A DNA stretch of 50,114 nucleotides from an uncultured Prevotellaceae bacterium (GTDB lineage: Bacteria > Bacteroidota > Bacteroidia > Bacteroidales > Bacteroidaceae): assembly GCA_902786665.1 (NCBI GenBank), contig CADADN010000034.1, positions 1-50,114 on the forward strand, written 5' to 3'. The notes below the pieces were generated by a model. It had not been told where the DNA came from. It ran no database searches and was given only the letters and a program-made list of their open reading frames with translations. Below are positions 1 to 10,000 of this stretch, one piece after another (position 1 is the stretch's first letter; each line of letters opens with the position of its first letter). A program made the position numbers and the translations under genes.

Positions 1-120
1 GCTTGCGTTTTTTTTCTTACTTACAGCTATTTTTCTTGCCTTTTTATTTCTTTTTTTAAGCGAAGCGTTTTTTAATTAATTGTTATTCAGATGGATGCAA
101 CTTGTGTATAAAGATTAGGC

Positions 121-153
121 CTCAAGGGGAGGGGGCAGGGGTGGGGTCTGTAA
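121..153 (+). repeat. GC-rich intergenic repeat, left copy of an inverted pair
   Basis: This purine-rich stretch runs from CTCAAGGGGAGG to GGTGGGGTCTGTAAC. Its reverse complement occurs at 6659-6691 with only small differences. A second short similarity, ATTCAGATGGATGCAAC near 85-101 versus ATTCAGATTGATGCAAC near 6616-6632, sits beside both copies. The pair therefore brackets the large multidomain gene and the repeat-rich DNA after it. The sequence shows the repeats directly; whether they are mobile or only dispersed intergenic repeats cannot be told from one window. Confidence 0.6.
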
Positions 154-231
154 CTTCTACGCCAAAAGACCGTGTCCACACCCAGAGAGCTGAAAACGTC
201 ATATTAGAAAAACGCAAGAATAACTTTTGGG

Positions 232-304
232 TCAAATACCCCACCTCTCCCCTGTAGGGTCAGGTCTTGTGCCTGACCGCAAAGGGCTGGGGTGGGGTAT
301 TTGA
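232..304. repeat. Nested inverted repeat (structured intergenic element)
   Basis: The arms TCAAATACCCCACC (232-245) and GGTGGGGTATTTGA (291-304) are perfect 14-bp inverted repeats. Inside them is a second hairpin, GGTCAGG (258-264) and CCTGACC (272-278), with a 7-base loop. No reading frame explains it. It may be the end of an upstream transcript or a dispersed palindromic element. Nothing else recognisable was seen in positions 1-480. Confidence 0.6.
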
Positions 305-500
305 TTAAAAGTCGATGCAACAAATTGGACGCCCTATACTCGAATTAGAGAATTAGCGAATTGGAGAATAGTCTTATGCTGCCTTGATTTCAAGGTCGTG
401 GCCGGTCGCGAGATTAGTTGTTTGAGCAAAGGTGCCAACAAATTGTCAACGTATTAACACTTGTTAACGGGAGAGGAGTGATTACCACCAATATTTTTTG

Positions 501-508
501 TATTTTTG
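501..508 (+). promoter_or_regulatory. Probable -7 promoter box of the multidomain gene
   Basis: TATTTTTG matches the Bacteroidetes -7 consensus TAnnTTTG and lies 26 bp before the chosen ATG at 535. No clear TTTG sits 19-21 bp upstream, so the -33 half is weak. Its position supports starting the protein at 535 rather than at the in-frame codon at 418. Confidence 0.4.
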
Positions 509-534
509 CCAAAATATCAAATTTTGACATACCT

Positions 535-3500
535 ATGAAAAAACTACTAACCATTTTCGCATTGATGCTCGTGGCATTCACGGCCACGCAAATGCACGCG
601 GAAAACATGTCCGTGCATTTTCCCGACATCACCCTTCAACCGGGCGAGACCGCAGAGATGCTTGTGTCCTATGACACCGACTATCAAAACCTCTCCGCTT
701 TCCAGATTGAGTTCGAACTGCCAAGTGGCATCCACCTGGCCGACGCGAAACTTGCCGATGGCTATTCCTGCCCTGAGAATTACTTTGGTTTCAATCCCGA
801 CAGGGATGGCACGGCAGTCATCATGAACATACTCTATCACTCCGGTACCACACTTCCGTCCGGGCATCAGGACTTCCTCGTCCTGACGTTCCAGGCCGAT
901 GCAGACGCTGAGGAACGCACCTATGACATCTCCACCACGCTCATCGAATTCTCCCATTGGGGATGGGACAATGCCGACAAGTATGACAGCCAGACCTTCC
1001 ACATCACCGTCGGCACGGTTGCTCCCGTCACAAATCTTTGTCCGGACTCCCACCATCCCCACATGATTGACCTCGGACTGCCATCTGGCACGAAATGGGC
1101 GTGCTGCAACGTCGGAGCTGACAAGCCCGAAGCCTACGGCGGTTATTACGCCTGGGGCGAGACGGAAGAGAAAGACTATTTTGACCAAGAAAATTATGAA
1201 TTCTTTGAAGGTTGGACTACATGGTTTGATGATTATGGAGATGAATATAATATTGTAATAAATACTGACCTCGGCGAGGACATCGCCGGAACGCAATATG
1301 ACGTGGCACATGTGAAATGGGGTGCCTCATGGGTGATGCCTTCAAAAGAGCAGCAAGACGAATTGATAAACAATTGCACTTACGAATGGACGACGGTGAA
1401 TGGAGTCAATGGAGTCAAGTTCACCAGTAAAGTCAACGGTGTTAGCATCTTCTTGCCTGCGGCGGGCCACCATCATGTCGGCGCCCTCTATAATGTAGGG
1501 AGTGGTGGCTTCTTCTGGTCGTCCACTCAAGACCCGAGGGCATCGTACTTAGCCGACTACCTCCAACTCTACTTCTATTCGAATGACATCCGTGCGTCCT
1601 TGTCCAACTATGACCGCGATAACGGACAAAGTGTCCGCCCCGTATGCACTACCCCAGTATCCACCATATTAGGCGATGTCAACGGTGACGGAGAAGTCAA
1701 CATCACCGACGTTGTGTTGACGGTCAACCATATCCTTGGCACATCCAGCAGTGCCTTCAACATGGCCAACGCCGATGTCAACTGCGACGGGGATGTCAAT
1801 ATCACGGACGTGGTGGGCATGGTGGGCATCATCCTCGGCGAGTCAGAGGACTTGAACCTCCAATGGTGCTTGATAGCTCACTTATCCAATGATGACACAA
1901 GGCAAATTCCAATGAAAGATGTAGGCAGCCTCGCTTCTCTCGATGATGCCTCCGATTTCTCTGTGCTTGACACTCAAGGGGATACTCTTGCATATGGTGT
2001 TCTCAAGGCTACATTCGAAATGAGAATCGTTGAAGAGGATGACGATCTTTCGCCTGCCGAGAAGGAATATGACATACCTGTCACTGGCGGCTCAGGTGGC
2101 ATAGGAACGTTCGTGACCTACTACAATGTTGATGGTCAGGAAGAGGAATGTGAATCCAAAGGCATGGTTTTTGTAAGCGATGCAAAAGGCAGGAATTTCG
2201 CGTGGGTGGCCGATGGCATGCCACAGGGCGACTATCAGTCTCTTGGCAGTCGCTACGACATCAAGCATGTCAAGGAGATTTGCCGTTATGTGAAAAGCGA
2301 CAATCTTTTCAATTTAGTTCTTCCTGAAGATGCCGCCATCAGCCAGTCGGATGTCGTCGTGAGGGCTTACGGCAACGAAATTGACCCTTCTCAAGACAAT
2401 GTTTATCATACTGATGCCAACGCTGTTTCCGTTATGGATAAACAGGGTAGAATGATATACGAATGCTATGCATCCGCCGACACTTTGGAAGCACATCGTG
2501 TCATCGATATCAATGCCATGGAGACTGCTTATTCTTTCCTGCTACCTCTGTTCCCATTCCCGTTTGACACAACCCCAGACGCCATCCTTGAAAGACTCAA
2601 GTCGCTGCTTGCAGAATTGCCGGAGACGCATGCGTTGGCGGCTGCCATCGACCGCAGCATTCTCAGAAACGGATATCTCGAGATTGAGGAGATTGAGACA
2701 GAGTGTAACGCTGCCAAAGATGCAATCATCGAAAAACTCGGTTTGAGAAACAACTACCTCAAGCCCGGTCAAACGAACTCTCCGAGGTATAAATCGAGAG
2801 CCGAGCCCCAACTGTTGAATGGGCATCATAAGTATGGGATTTACGTAGAATTAGACAATAGCGAGTGGTATGAAAACCTCCATTCCTGGAAATGCTATTT
2901 CACGGCTTATAACTCCAATATGTTTGCTTATATGGCATGGACAAAGGGGTATCGGGACGAAAATGGAATAGCCTATCTTTATGAGTTTGATATAAAGAAA
3001 TTGTATAAAAGCATCCTGAAGCCCCAACGTTTAAAAACCTTTATGGATAGTTTTACAACCTGGGAGGGCTTTTCAGATTTCTTTATTGATTCCTGGCATT
3101 TAGCTTTTTATCCGGATTTTGGTATCGGGGATATGACATGGGACAAAACCAAGAAGTCATTCGATTTGGATTTCTATGACGAAAAAGAAATCTTGGTCGC
3201 AATAGGACCGGCAGATAATGACAAGATGTATCTCTACAATATTATGAAATCCCTCATACAACCTGTAGCAAAGAAAGTCGTAAAGAAAGCCTTGGATTTG
3301 GACGACGAGGACTACTTCCTCAATTTCTGCTTCGACGAGGCGTTGGATGCTGATTTTTGGAATGGGTTGCTTGCCATAAAATCCAGCAACGATAGTTATG
3401 GTGAAAAGGCCGTAGAATTGTTTAAGTTAATTTGGCCGAAATTGGAGGACCAGTTGAAGAAATATTTTGAGGAGGAATTGAAGACAAAAGCAGAGCAATT

Positions 3501-5613
3501 TGTTTGGGACAGATGGGGGTTCACGGCTGCAGGAGACTTGCAGCATGCTTTTGAAGTTATTGATAATAATAAATTCTATTGGCTCAAGAAAATTGAATTT
3601 GCAGGCGACCTTATATTAGGAATTATTGGATTGAATGAAGGCAACATCTGCTATGAGATGTCATTGAACTTCGGTGTGGAGGATGTTCCCGCCTACAAGG
3701 AGGACTTCGTTGTCAATGGCGTGAACTTTAGCATGGTGAAGGTTAGAGGCGGTTCATTCAACATGGGAGCACCAAAGAATGACAAGAAGGCTTCCAAGGA
3801 TGAGAAGCCACAGCATAAGGTGACATTGGACAACTTCGCCATCGGTGAGACGGAGGTGACCCAAGCCCTTTGGGAAGCCGTCATGGGAAACAACCCCTCC
3901 AAGTTCAAAGGACCAGACCTGCCTGTTGACAATGTAAGCTGGTATGACTGTCAGGAATTCATCAACAAGCTTAACGAACTCAAAATAACTGAAGGCCAAT
4001 TCAGGTTCCCCACCGAAGCTGAATGGGAATATGCCGCCAGAGGTGGGCAACATAGCCTGGGAAACATTTACGCGGGCTCTCTTCAAATCAAGGAGGTGGC
4101 GTGGTATGAGGAAAACAGCGAAAAGAAGACACACCCTGTCAAAGGCTTGGAATCCAACGAATTGGGAATCTATGACATGAGCGGCAACGTGATGGAATGG
4201 TGCCAGGACTATTGGGCATACGGTGACTACTATCTAAACTCACCCGAGGAAAATCCGTGTTGTGACAATCAGGGATTGTTTGGCGACCGTGTGATGCGTG
4301 GTGGCAACTGGCATTGGGATGAGGATTACTGTAAGGTATATGATCGTTCTAATGGTGCGCCTGGTATAAAGTGTGAGATTTATGGCTTGAGGCTGGCATT
4401 GACATCTGAGAATCCCACTGACTCACATCTCAAATGCCCCGATGAGTACCATCCCCACATGATCGACCTCGGGCTTCCCTCCGGGACTAAATGGGCGTGC
4501 TGCAACGTTGAGGCTGACTACCCCGAAGACAAAGGTGGATATTATGCCTGGGGGGAGACGGAAGGAAAATTGGACTATGATTGGTTCAGCTATACGCTCA
4601 TGGATACTTACGACGGTCCTTGCTACGACCTCAGACCTGGCATTTGTGGTTTGCAGCAGTATGACGTGGCTCGTGCACAATGGGGCGAAATGTGGCAAAT
4701 GCCATCACAGGAACAAATGGAGGAATTATATCAAAATTGCACTTCTGAATGGACAATGGTTCATAAGACTGTTGGGCGTTTGTTCACAGGTCCCAATGGT
4801 GGCAGCATCTTCTTGCCAGCCGCGGGGTATTGCAACAGCAAATTCTATTTCGAAGATAAAACGTCGGGCAACTATTGGTCTGGAACACAAAAGGCAGATT
4901 ATTCAGGTGCCAACTCCCGTATCGCAAAAAAGTTCCTGTTCTCACAGGATGATATGTCTATCGTAGAAGAAAATCGTTGCATTGGAGCATCCGTCCGCCC
5001 TATCGTAAGTCAGCCCCAGACCTACCTCACATGCCCCGACGACCACCACCCGCACCTCATCGACCTCGGCCTGCCCTCCGGCACGAAATGGGCGTGCTGC
5101 AATGTGGACGATGACGCTTCCAAGCAAACCCCGACGAACTACGGCAGTTACTACGCCTGGGGTGAGACGGAGGAGAAGAACAATTACAACTGGAGAACCT
5201 ATACCCATTGCGACGGGTCAGAAGACACTTGCCACGACCTCGGTAGTGATATTGCCGGCACGCAATACGACGTGGCGCACGTGAAATGGGGCGGCTCTTG
5301 GGTGATGCCAACTCACGACCAAAAGATGGAACTGCTCGACAACTGCACCTACGAATTGACGACGGTGAACGGTGTCAATGGTGGCAGGTTCACCAGCAAG
5401 ACCAACGGCGGCAGCATCTTCTTGCCTGCGGCGGGCTACCGCTGGGGTGACTACCTCAGCCGCGCCGGTATGTACGGCGACTACTGGTCGTCCACGCAGC
5501 ATCCGTCGTACTCGTACGACGCCTACTACCTGTTCTTCGGCTCGGGCGGCACGCTCTGGGACAGCGGCGACCACCGCTACTACGGTTTTACGGTTCGCCC
5601 CGTTTCCAGATAG
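535..5613 (+). CDS. Secreted multidomain protein: cohesin-like, dockerin-like, FGE/SUMF1-type and three Fibrobacter-type C-lectin-like domains
   Basis: A 1692-residue exported protein. The start at 535 (MKKLLTIFALMLVAF) gives a clean signal peptide ending near residue 20 and follows a promoter-like box; the longer in-frame version has no such leader. Domains in order, as seen: a cohesin-like beta-sandwich (about 21-162); a Fibrobacter succinogenes-type paralogous domain with DLGLPSGTKWA, YYAWGETEE, WSSTQ and VRPV (about 169-378); two dockerin-like calcium loops, DVNGDGEVNITD and DVNCDGDVNITD (about 379-439); an unrecognised region (440-1060); an FGE-sulfatase/SUMF1-type fold with FPTEAEWEYAARGG and GNVMEW (about 1064-1292); and two more Fibrobacter-type domains (about 1301-1492 and 1500-1692). 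FGE-type and Fibrobacter-type domains share the C-type lectin fold known for ligand binding and for diversity-generating retroelement targets. A role in binding or adhesion is inferred. No type IX secretion C-terminal domain was recognised. The last domain has markedly different codon use. Confidence 0.85.
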   Translation: MKKLLTIFALMLVAFTATQMHAENMSVHFPDITLQPGETAEMLVSYDTDYQNLSAFQIEFELPSGIHLADAKLADGYSCPENYFGFNPDRDGTAVIMNILYHSGTTLPSGHQDFLVLTFQADADAEERTYDISTTLIEFSHWGWDNADKYDSQTFHITVGTVAPVTNLCPDSHHPHMIDLGLPSGTKWACCNVGADKPEAYGGYYAWGETEEKDYFDQENYEFFEGWTTWFDDYGDEYNIVINTDLGEDIAGTQYDVAHVKWGASWVMPSKEQQDELINNCTYEWTTVNGVNGVKFTSKVNGVSIFLPAAGHHHVGALYNVGSGGFFWSSTQDPRASYLADYLQLYFYSNDIRASLSNYDRDNGQSVRPVCTTPVSTILGDVNGDGEVNITDVVLTVNHILGTSSSAFNMANADVNCDGDVNITDVVGMVGIILGESEDLNLQWCLIAHLSNDDTRQIPMKDVGSLASLDDASDFSVLDTQGDTLAYGVLKATFEMRIVEEDDDLSPAEKEYDIPVTGGSGGIGTFVTYYNVDGQEEECESKGMVFVSDAKGRNFAWVADGMPQGDYQSLGSRYDIKHVKEICRYVKSDNLFNLVLPEDAAISQSDVVVRAYGNEIDPSQDNVYHTDANAVSVMDKQGRMIYECYASADTLEAHRVIDINAMETAYSFLLPLFPFPFDTTPDAILERLKSLLAELPETHALAAAIDRSILRNGYLEIEEIETECNAAKDAIIEKLGLRNNYLKPGQTNSPRYKSRAEPQLLNGHHKYGIYVELDNSEWYENLHSWKCYFTAYNSNMFAYMAWTKGYRDENGIAYLYEFDIKKLYKSILKPQRLKTFMDSFTTWEGFSDFFIDSWHLAFYPDFGIGDMTWDKTKKSFDLDFYDEKEILVAIGPADNDKMYLYNIMKSLIQPVAKKVVKKALDLDDEDYFLNFCFDEALDADFWNGLLAIKSSNDSYGEKAVELFKLIWPKLEDQLKKYFEEELKTKAEQFVWDRWGFTAAGDLQHAFEVIDNNKFYWLKKIEFAGDLILGIIGLNEGNICYEMSLNFGVEDVPAYKEDFVVNGVNFSMVKVRGGSFNMGAPKNDKKASKDEKPQHKVTLDNFAIGETEVTQALWEAVMGNNPSKFKGPDLPVDNVSWYDCQEFINKLNELKITEGQFRFPTEAEWEYAARGGQHSLGNIYAGSLQIKEVAWYEENSEKKTHPVKGLESNELGIYDMSGNVMEWCQDYWAYGDYYLNSPEENPCCDNQGLFGDRVMRGGNWHWDEDYCKVYDRSNGAPGIKCEIYGLRLALTSENPTDSHLKCPDEYHPHMIDLGLPSGTKWACCNVEADYPEDKGGYYAWGETEGKLDYDWFSYTLMDTYDGPCYDLRPGICGLQQYDVARAQWGEMWQMPSQEQMEELYQNCTSEWTMVHKTVGRLFTGPNGGSIFLPAAGYCNSKFYFEDKTSGNYWSGTQKADYSGANSRIAKKFLFSQDDMSIVEENRCIGASVRPIVSQPQTYLTCPDDHHPHLIDLGLPSGTKWACCNVDDDASKQTPTNYGSYYAWGETEEKNNYNWRTYTHCDGSEDTCHDLGSDIAGTQYDVAHVKWGGSWVMPTHDQKMELLDNCTYELTTVNGVNGGRFTSKTNGGSIFLPAAGYRWGDYLSRAGMYGDYWSSTQHPSYSYDAYYLFFGSGGTLWDSGDHRYYGFTVRPVSR
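5436..5610 (+). other. Candidate diversity-generating retroelement variable region
   Basis: The final part of the third C-lectin-like domain contains no AAN codon at all in 58 codons, while the equivalent parts of the other two copies have several. Most codons end in C and many are TAC, GAC, GGC, CGC, CTC, TTC or AGC, the pattern expected when the adenines of AAC codons in a template repeat are randomised. Fixed motifs DYWSST and YYGFTVRPV match the frame usual in Bacteroidetes retroelement targets, and the region ends at the stop codon as such regions do. A GC-rich hairpin lies 72 bp after the stop (GCAGGCC at 5685-5691, GGCCTGC at 5696-5702). No reverse transcriptase or template repeat is in the window, so any retroelement would have to act from elsewhere. 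Confidence 0.5.
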
Positions 5614-5810
5614 GTGCATCCTTGCCCCTCGCCTCGCCCCACCCCGGCACTCGGCGTTGTTTGCGCACGGGATGGCGGTGGGGCGCAGGCCCCCAGGCCT
5701 GCCACCAAGCCCCACAGCCGGCCCAGTGTGCCAACAACGCCGCGCGCGCAAATTTTCGTGTTGTGTTGGATTATTAATGCCGGACGGCCTGTAAGGCCAA
5801 CGAGATATCA

Positions 5811-5944
5811 GCCCAGGGCAACGCCCTGGGAATCCATGATATACAACAGTCGCCCTGCAAGGGCAAAAGCCTTACCCAAACACCATTCTTTTGCCCTTGC
5901 AGGGCGAATTCACCCCTTTTCACAACCCAGGGCGTTGCCCTGAG
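5811..5944. repeat. Large nested palindromic repeat
   Basis: Outer arms GCCCAGGGCAACGCCCTGGG (5811-5830) and CCCAGGGCGTTGCCCTGAG (5926-5944) are inverted copies and each is itself palindromic. Inner arms CGCCCTGCAAGGGCAAAAG (5851-5869) and CTTTTGCCCTTGCAGGGCG (5888-5906) are perfect 19-bp inverted repeats. The element is non-coding and could fold into a long stem. It resembles dispersed intergenic palindromes of Bacteroidales; that assignment is from memory of the family. Confidence 0.7.
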
Positions 5945-6044
5945 CTAAGAGCAGGTTGCCCTTTCAGGGCGTTTCAACCGCACCTCGAAAATTTTCGTGC
6001 TGTGCGGTTGCAATTTGGTGAGCAACCTACGCAAAAAAACTCAA

Positions 6045-6530
6045 GCGGCAACCTACGCCAAGAATGTTCAGGCGGATTGCAAATCCGCCTGGAGGTAATG
6101 TCAGGATTTGTAATCCGGTTATAGCGTCTATAAACACTTGCAAACCACGTTTTTATCGGATTTCAAATCCTTATACTTGAAACATCGGGATTCTTTAGAC
6201 CCTTCGGGAAAAAGCGGCAGAGCCGAGCGGCAATTGGCTTCCCCTTCGGCCGCCGACCGTTGGTTCCCGATGAACATTCTTGACGTCGCGGCAACCTACG
6301 CCAAGAATGTTCAGGTGGCAAACAACGCCAAGAATGTTCAGGCGGAACCGTAGGTCGACGTGCGAAGCGGAAGTCAATTGCAATCCGCCTGGAGGTAATA
6401 TGAGGATTTGCAATCCGATTAAAGCGGTGTAAAACATTGAATTTGACGATTTTAGCGGATTTCAAATCCTTATGCTTAAGACATCGGGATTGCAAATCCC
6501 GATGAACATTCTTGGCATCGCAGCAAACCA
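6045..6530. repeat. Cluster of REP-like palindromes with a duplicated unit of about 120 bp
   Basis: The motif ACGCCAAGAATGTTCAGG appears at about 6054, 6299 and 6327, and its inverse GAACATTCTTG at about 6269 and 6502. The palindromes GGCGGATTGCAAATCCGCC (near 6072) and CATCGGGATTGCAAATCCCG (near 6482) have perfect stems around GCA. A longer unit beginning TCCGCCTGGAGGTAAT occurs twice, at about 6085-6195 and 6385-6490, with scattered differences. Short open frames across this stretch follow the repeats and show no protein-like features. The layout suggests repeated copying of a small palindromic element into one intergenic site. Confidence 0.65.
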
Positions 6531-6658
6531 CTCTACCGTTGGTTCCACCCGAACATTCTTTGCGTTTTTGATTCATTGAGCATACTTGTTTTTCCAGAAC
6601 GTAGTTCTTTTGAGTATTCAGATTGATGCAACCGCTTAGGTCAATTGAAAATCAACAA

Positions 6659-6691
6659 GTTACAGACCCCACCCCAGCCCCTCCCCTTGAG
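6659..6691 (-). repeat. GC-rich intergenic repeat, right copy of an inverted pair
   Basis: GTTACAGACCCCACCCC to CCCCTTGAG is the reverse complement of 121-153 apart from minor differences. The bases that follow complete a local palindrome, CCCCTCCCCTTGAGGGGAGGGG, split here as CCCCTCCCC, TTGA and GGGGAGGGG. It sits directly before the carboxylesterase remnant and the first SusC promoter. Confidence 0.6.
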
Positions 6692-6745
6692 GGGAGGGGA
6701 TATGAACACTCCGGGTGTGTTCAATGTCAGCATATCGGACTTTTT

Positions 6746-6880
6746 CCCAATGTCAAGGGGCTGCCCAAGTGGGAACCCTACAACGAGCAGACCGGCGTGA
6801 CCATGGTTCTTGACAACAAATGCGAGCCACGGCAGCACCACGACCGTGAACTGATGCTGATGAGCCGCAGCATTTGGTAG
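6746..6880 (+). pseudogene. Remnant of the 3' end of a type B carboxylesterase gene
   Basis: Read in the frame ending at the TAG of 6878-6880, this stretch encodes NVKGLPKWEPYN, then TMVLDNKCEPRQHHDRELM. That order (a GxGLPxWPxY-type motif, then a TMVxDxxC-type motif near the end) is the usual C-terminus of type B carboxylesterases (the PnbA-like family) in Bacteroidetes. The upstream part of the frame is replaced by the GC-rich repeat, so some 90 percent of the gene is missing. It is most likely debris left by a rearrangement before the SusC/D locus. The family assignment rests on motif memory. Confidence 0.5.
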
Positions 6881-6964
6881 CTGTTTCAACCTTGAAATGC
6901 CGCCATTCTTCGTGTATTTGGCTTGAAAATATGTATTAAAACTACATTTAGTGCGAAAAAATAC

Positions 6965-6993
6965 TTGGAGAATTCTTTTTTTACCTATATTTG
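6965..6993 (+). promoter_or_regulatory. Promoter of the arabinan-type SusC/D locus
   Basis: TATATTTG (6986-6993) matches the Bacteroidetes -7 box TAnnTTTG. A TTG at 6965-6967 lies 18 bp upstream as a partial -33 element. The transcript would have a leader of about 30 bases before the SusC start at 7030. No regulator gene is nearby. Confidence 0.5.
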
Positions 6994-7029
6994 CAACTGT
7001 TATTAAAACCAATTTACTAAAAACCAAAC

Positions 7030-10000
7030 ATGAGAAAAAACTTATTATTTGCGACAATGTTGTCGTTAAGCGTTATTGTGGGGATGCCATTCGTTGTCCC
7101 GCAAACGGCGACAGCTGCAACGACCCAGCAGACCGTCAAGGTGACGGGTCAGGTTGTCGACCAAGACGGTGAACCGCTCATCGGTGCCACCGTGAAGGTG
7201 AAAGGTTCGCAGACTGCTACTGTGACCGACATCGATGGCAACTTCACCCTCGATGTTCCCGCTAACGCCACACTCGTGTTGAGTTACGTGGGATTCAAAG
7301 ACATGGAAGTGCCCACACAGGGGCGCACCTCTCTCGGAACAATCACGATGGAGAGCGACTCGCAGTTGCTCGAGCAAGTGGTTGTCGTGGGCTATGGCAC
7401 GCAGAAAAAGGCCGACCTCACCGGTGCGGTGGCTGTGGTCAATGCCGATGAGCTGAAGCGTGTGTCACATTCCAACATTTCCACGATGCTGGAAGGCAAG
7501 GTGGCCGGTGTGCAAATCACCAGCGACGGCCAGCCCGGCGCCGACCCCTCAGTGCGCATCCGAGGCATTGGCTCCTTCGGCAGCACTGCTCCACTCTACG
7601 TCATCGACGGTGTGCCGATGGGCACCACCATCCGCGACTTCTCACCAAACGACATTGAGACCATCCAGGTGTTGAAGGACGCTTCGGCAGGCGCCATCTA
7701 TGGTTCGCGTGCTGCCAACGGCGTGGTCATCATCACCACCAAGGGCGGCAAGAAAGACCAGCCGCTGAAGGTCGACTACAAAGGCTACTTGGGTATGGAC
7801 ATGATCGACGGAGGCGTCTACGACGTGATGAACTCCTCGCAGTACAGCCAGCTCTTGGGATTGTCGAGCGAGAACACCGGCGTGGCTGCCCCTGGCGGCT
7901 ACACCATGGGTGCCGACGGGCGCTACCATTTCATGGACAATACCGACACCGACTGGTTCAAGGAGGTGTTCAAGACAGGCTATCGCCAGAACCACAACGT
8001 GAACATGAGCGGAGGCGGTGCCAACAATACTTATAATATAGGTCTTGACTATTTCAAGCAGAAAGGCACGATGGAGGGCACCGGTCCCAACTTTGAGCGC
8101 TTCACCGCCCGCGTGAACAACACCATGGATACGAAGTTCATCAAGTTCCGCACCTCGATGGTCTATTCGCATTCCAACCAGGACAACATGTCCATCTCCA
8201 ATGCCAACGAATACATCCAAGGACTCTACGGCAACCTCCCCAACGTGCTGCTCGGCACGCTGACCATGCAACCCACCATCAAGGCCTACGACGAGTCGAC
8301 CTGGTGCCTGGACGACAGGGTGGGTGCCGCCAGCAACTGGGAATATGACGCCTATGGCTATGGCGTCTACTACGATGACATCCATGGTGACATCTCGGCC
8401 ACGAACCCGCTGCTCACCAACAACCTCTTCTCGCGCAAAACCATCGTCGACCGCTTCGTGGGCACGGCATCTGCCGATGTGGACCTGCTGAAGATGATTG
8501 GCGTGGAAAGCGAAAATCACAAACTGAACTACAAAATCAACCTCTCCTATAGTGCAACCCACGCCAACGACAAGACATGGATTTCCGCCTGGATACAGAG
8601 CAACCGCGTCTATCTCGCCAAGGACAACGAGCGTCTGACGAAGGCACACCGCAAGTACACCGATGCGCTGATAGAAAACACGCTGACCTACGACGGCACC
8701 TTCGGACTGCACCACATCAACCTCATGGGGGGCATCACCTATGAAGAGGAGAACACCAACACCTTGTCGGCATGGGGCCTGAACTACTCGGAGCCATACT
8801 TCCTGCAGTTGCAGAATGCGGCCAAGCGCGATGCCGACTCCTACGAATACAAGCACGCCCTGAATTCCTATATCGGACGTCTCATCTACGATTACGACGG
8901 CAAGTACCTCTTCTCGGGCATCATCCGTCGAGATGGCAGTTCACGACTCACCAAGTCCATCCGTTGGGGAACCTTCCCCTCCGTCTCTGTGGGCTGGCGC
9001 TTCGACAAGGAGGAATTCTTCCCCTTCAGCCGCGACCTGTTCACGATGTTCAAGTTCCGTGCCAGCTATGGTGAACTGGGCAACGAGAACATCGGCGAGT
9101 ATGTCTATCAGGCCACGATGCTGCGCAACAACATGAAGTACAGCTTCGGCAACTCCGAGGTGAGCGGCTCCGCTGTCTCCACCTATGTCAACGAGGAACT
9201 GGCATGGGAGAAGAAGTCGACCTCCAACGTAGGTCTCGACCTCGCCATGTTCCACAACCGCATCGAGTTCTCCGCCGAGTGGTTCAAGAACAAGTCCACC
9301 GACCTGCTCTACAATGTGTCGGTGCCCCTGAATGCCGGTGTGCAGAACACCAGCGTGACGATGAACGCCGCCTCGATGGAGAACACGGGTTGGGAATTCT
9401 CACTCACCTATCGCAACAACGACCACGCCCTGAAACATCAAATCAGTGCCAACATCAGCACCGTGCGCAACAAGGTGACCGCCTTGAGCACCGGCAAGGA
9501 CACCCAGATTGACGGAGCCTATATCACAAGGGTGGGCGAGGAAGTCGGCAAGTTCTATGGCTGGCAGTATGGAGGCATCATCCGCACACAGTCACAACTC
9601 GACCAGTTGAACGAGAACGGCCGTCTGGCACACAACAACCTGGAACTGTCGAAGCAGCAGGCCGACCCGACCTATGTTCCCAACATCGTCGATGCAGGCA
9701 ACTGGACCTACCAGCCAGGTGCTCAGGTGGGCGACTGCTGGTATGGCGACGTCAATGGCGACGGACAAATCACCGATGCAGACCAGAAAGTGCTGGGCAG
9801 CGGCCTGCCGAAGATGAATTTCGGCCTCAGCGCACATCTGGAGTACAAGGGCTTCGACCTGAGCATCTCCACTTTCGGTGCACTGGGCTACCACGTGTCC
9901 GACCATATCTACAACGCCCTGAACAGCAGCTATGGCTATGGCAACAAGGATGTGGCCCTGGCCGACGCCAACCGCTGGGCTGAGGACGGCACTTATCTGT

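Noticed and set aside
418-534. Upstream start of the multidomain protein at 418
   Set aside because: It would place 39 residues before a perfect signal peptide and overlap the promoter-like box at 501-508.
5614-6576. Several open frames of 70-140 codons on both strands
   Set aside because: They follow palindromic repeats, are Arg/Pro-rich and have no protein-like segments.
5614-7029. Template repeat or reverse transcriptase for the candidate variable region
   Set aside because: No AAC-rich copy of 5436-5610 and no reverse transcriptase motif was found here or elsewhere in the window.
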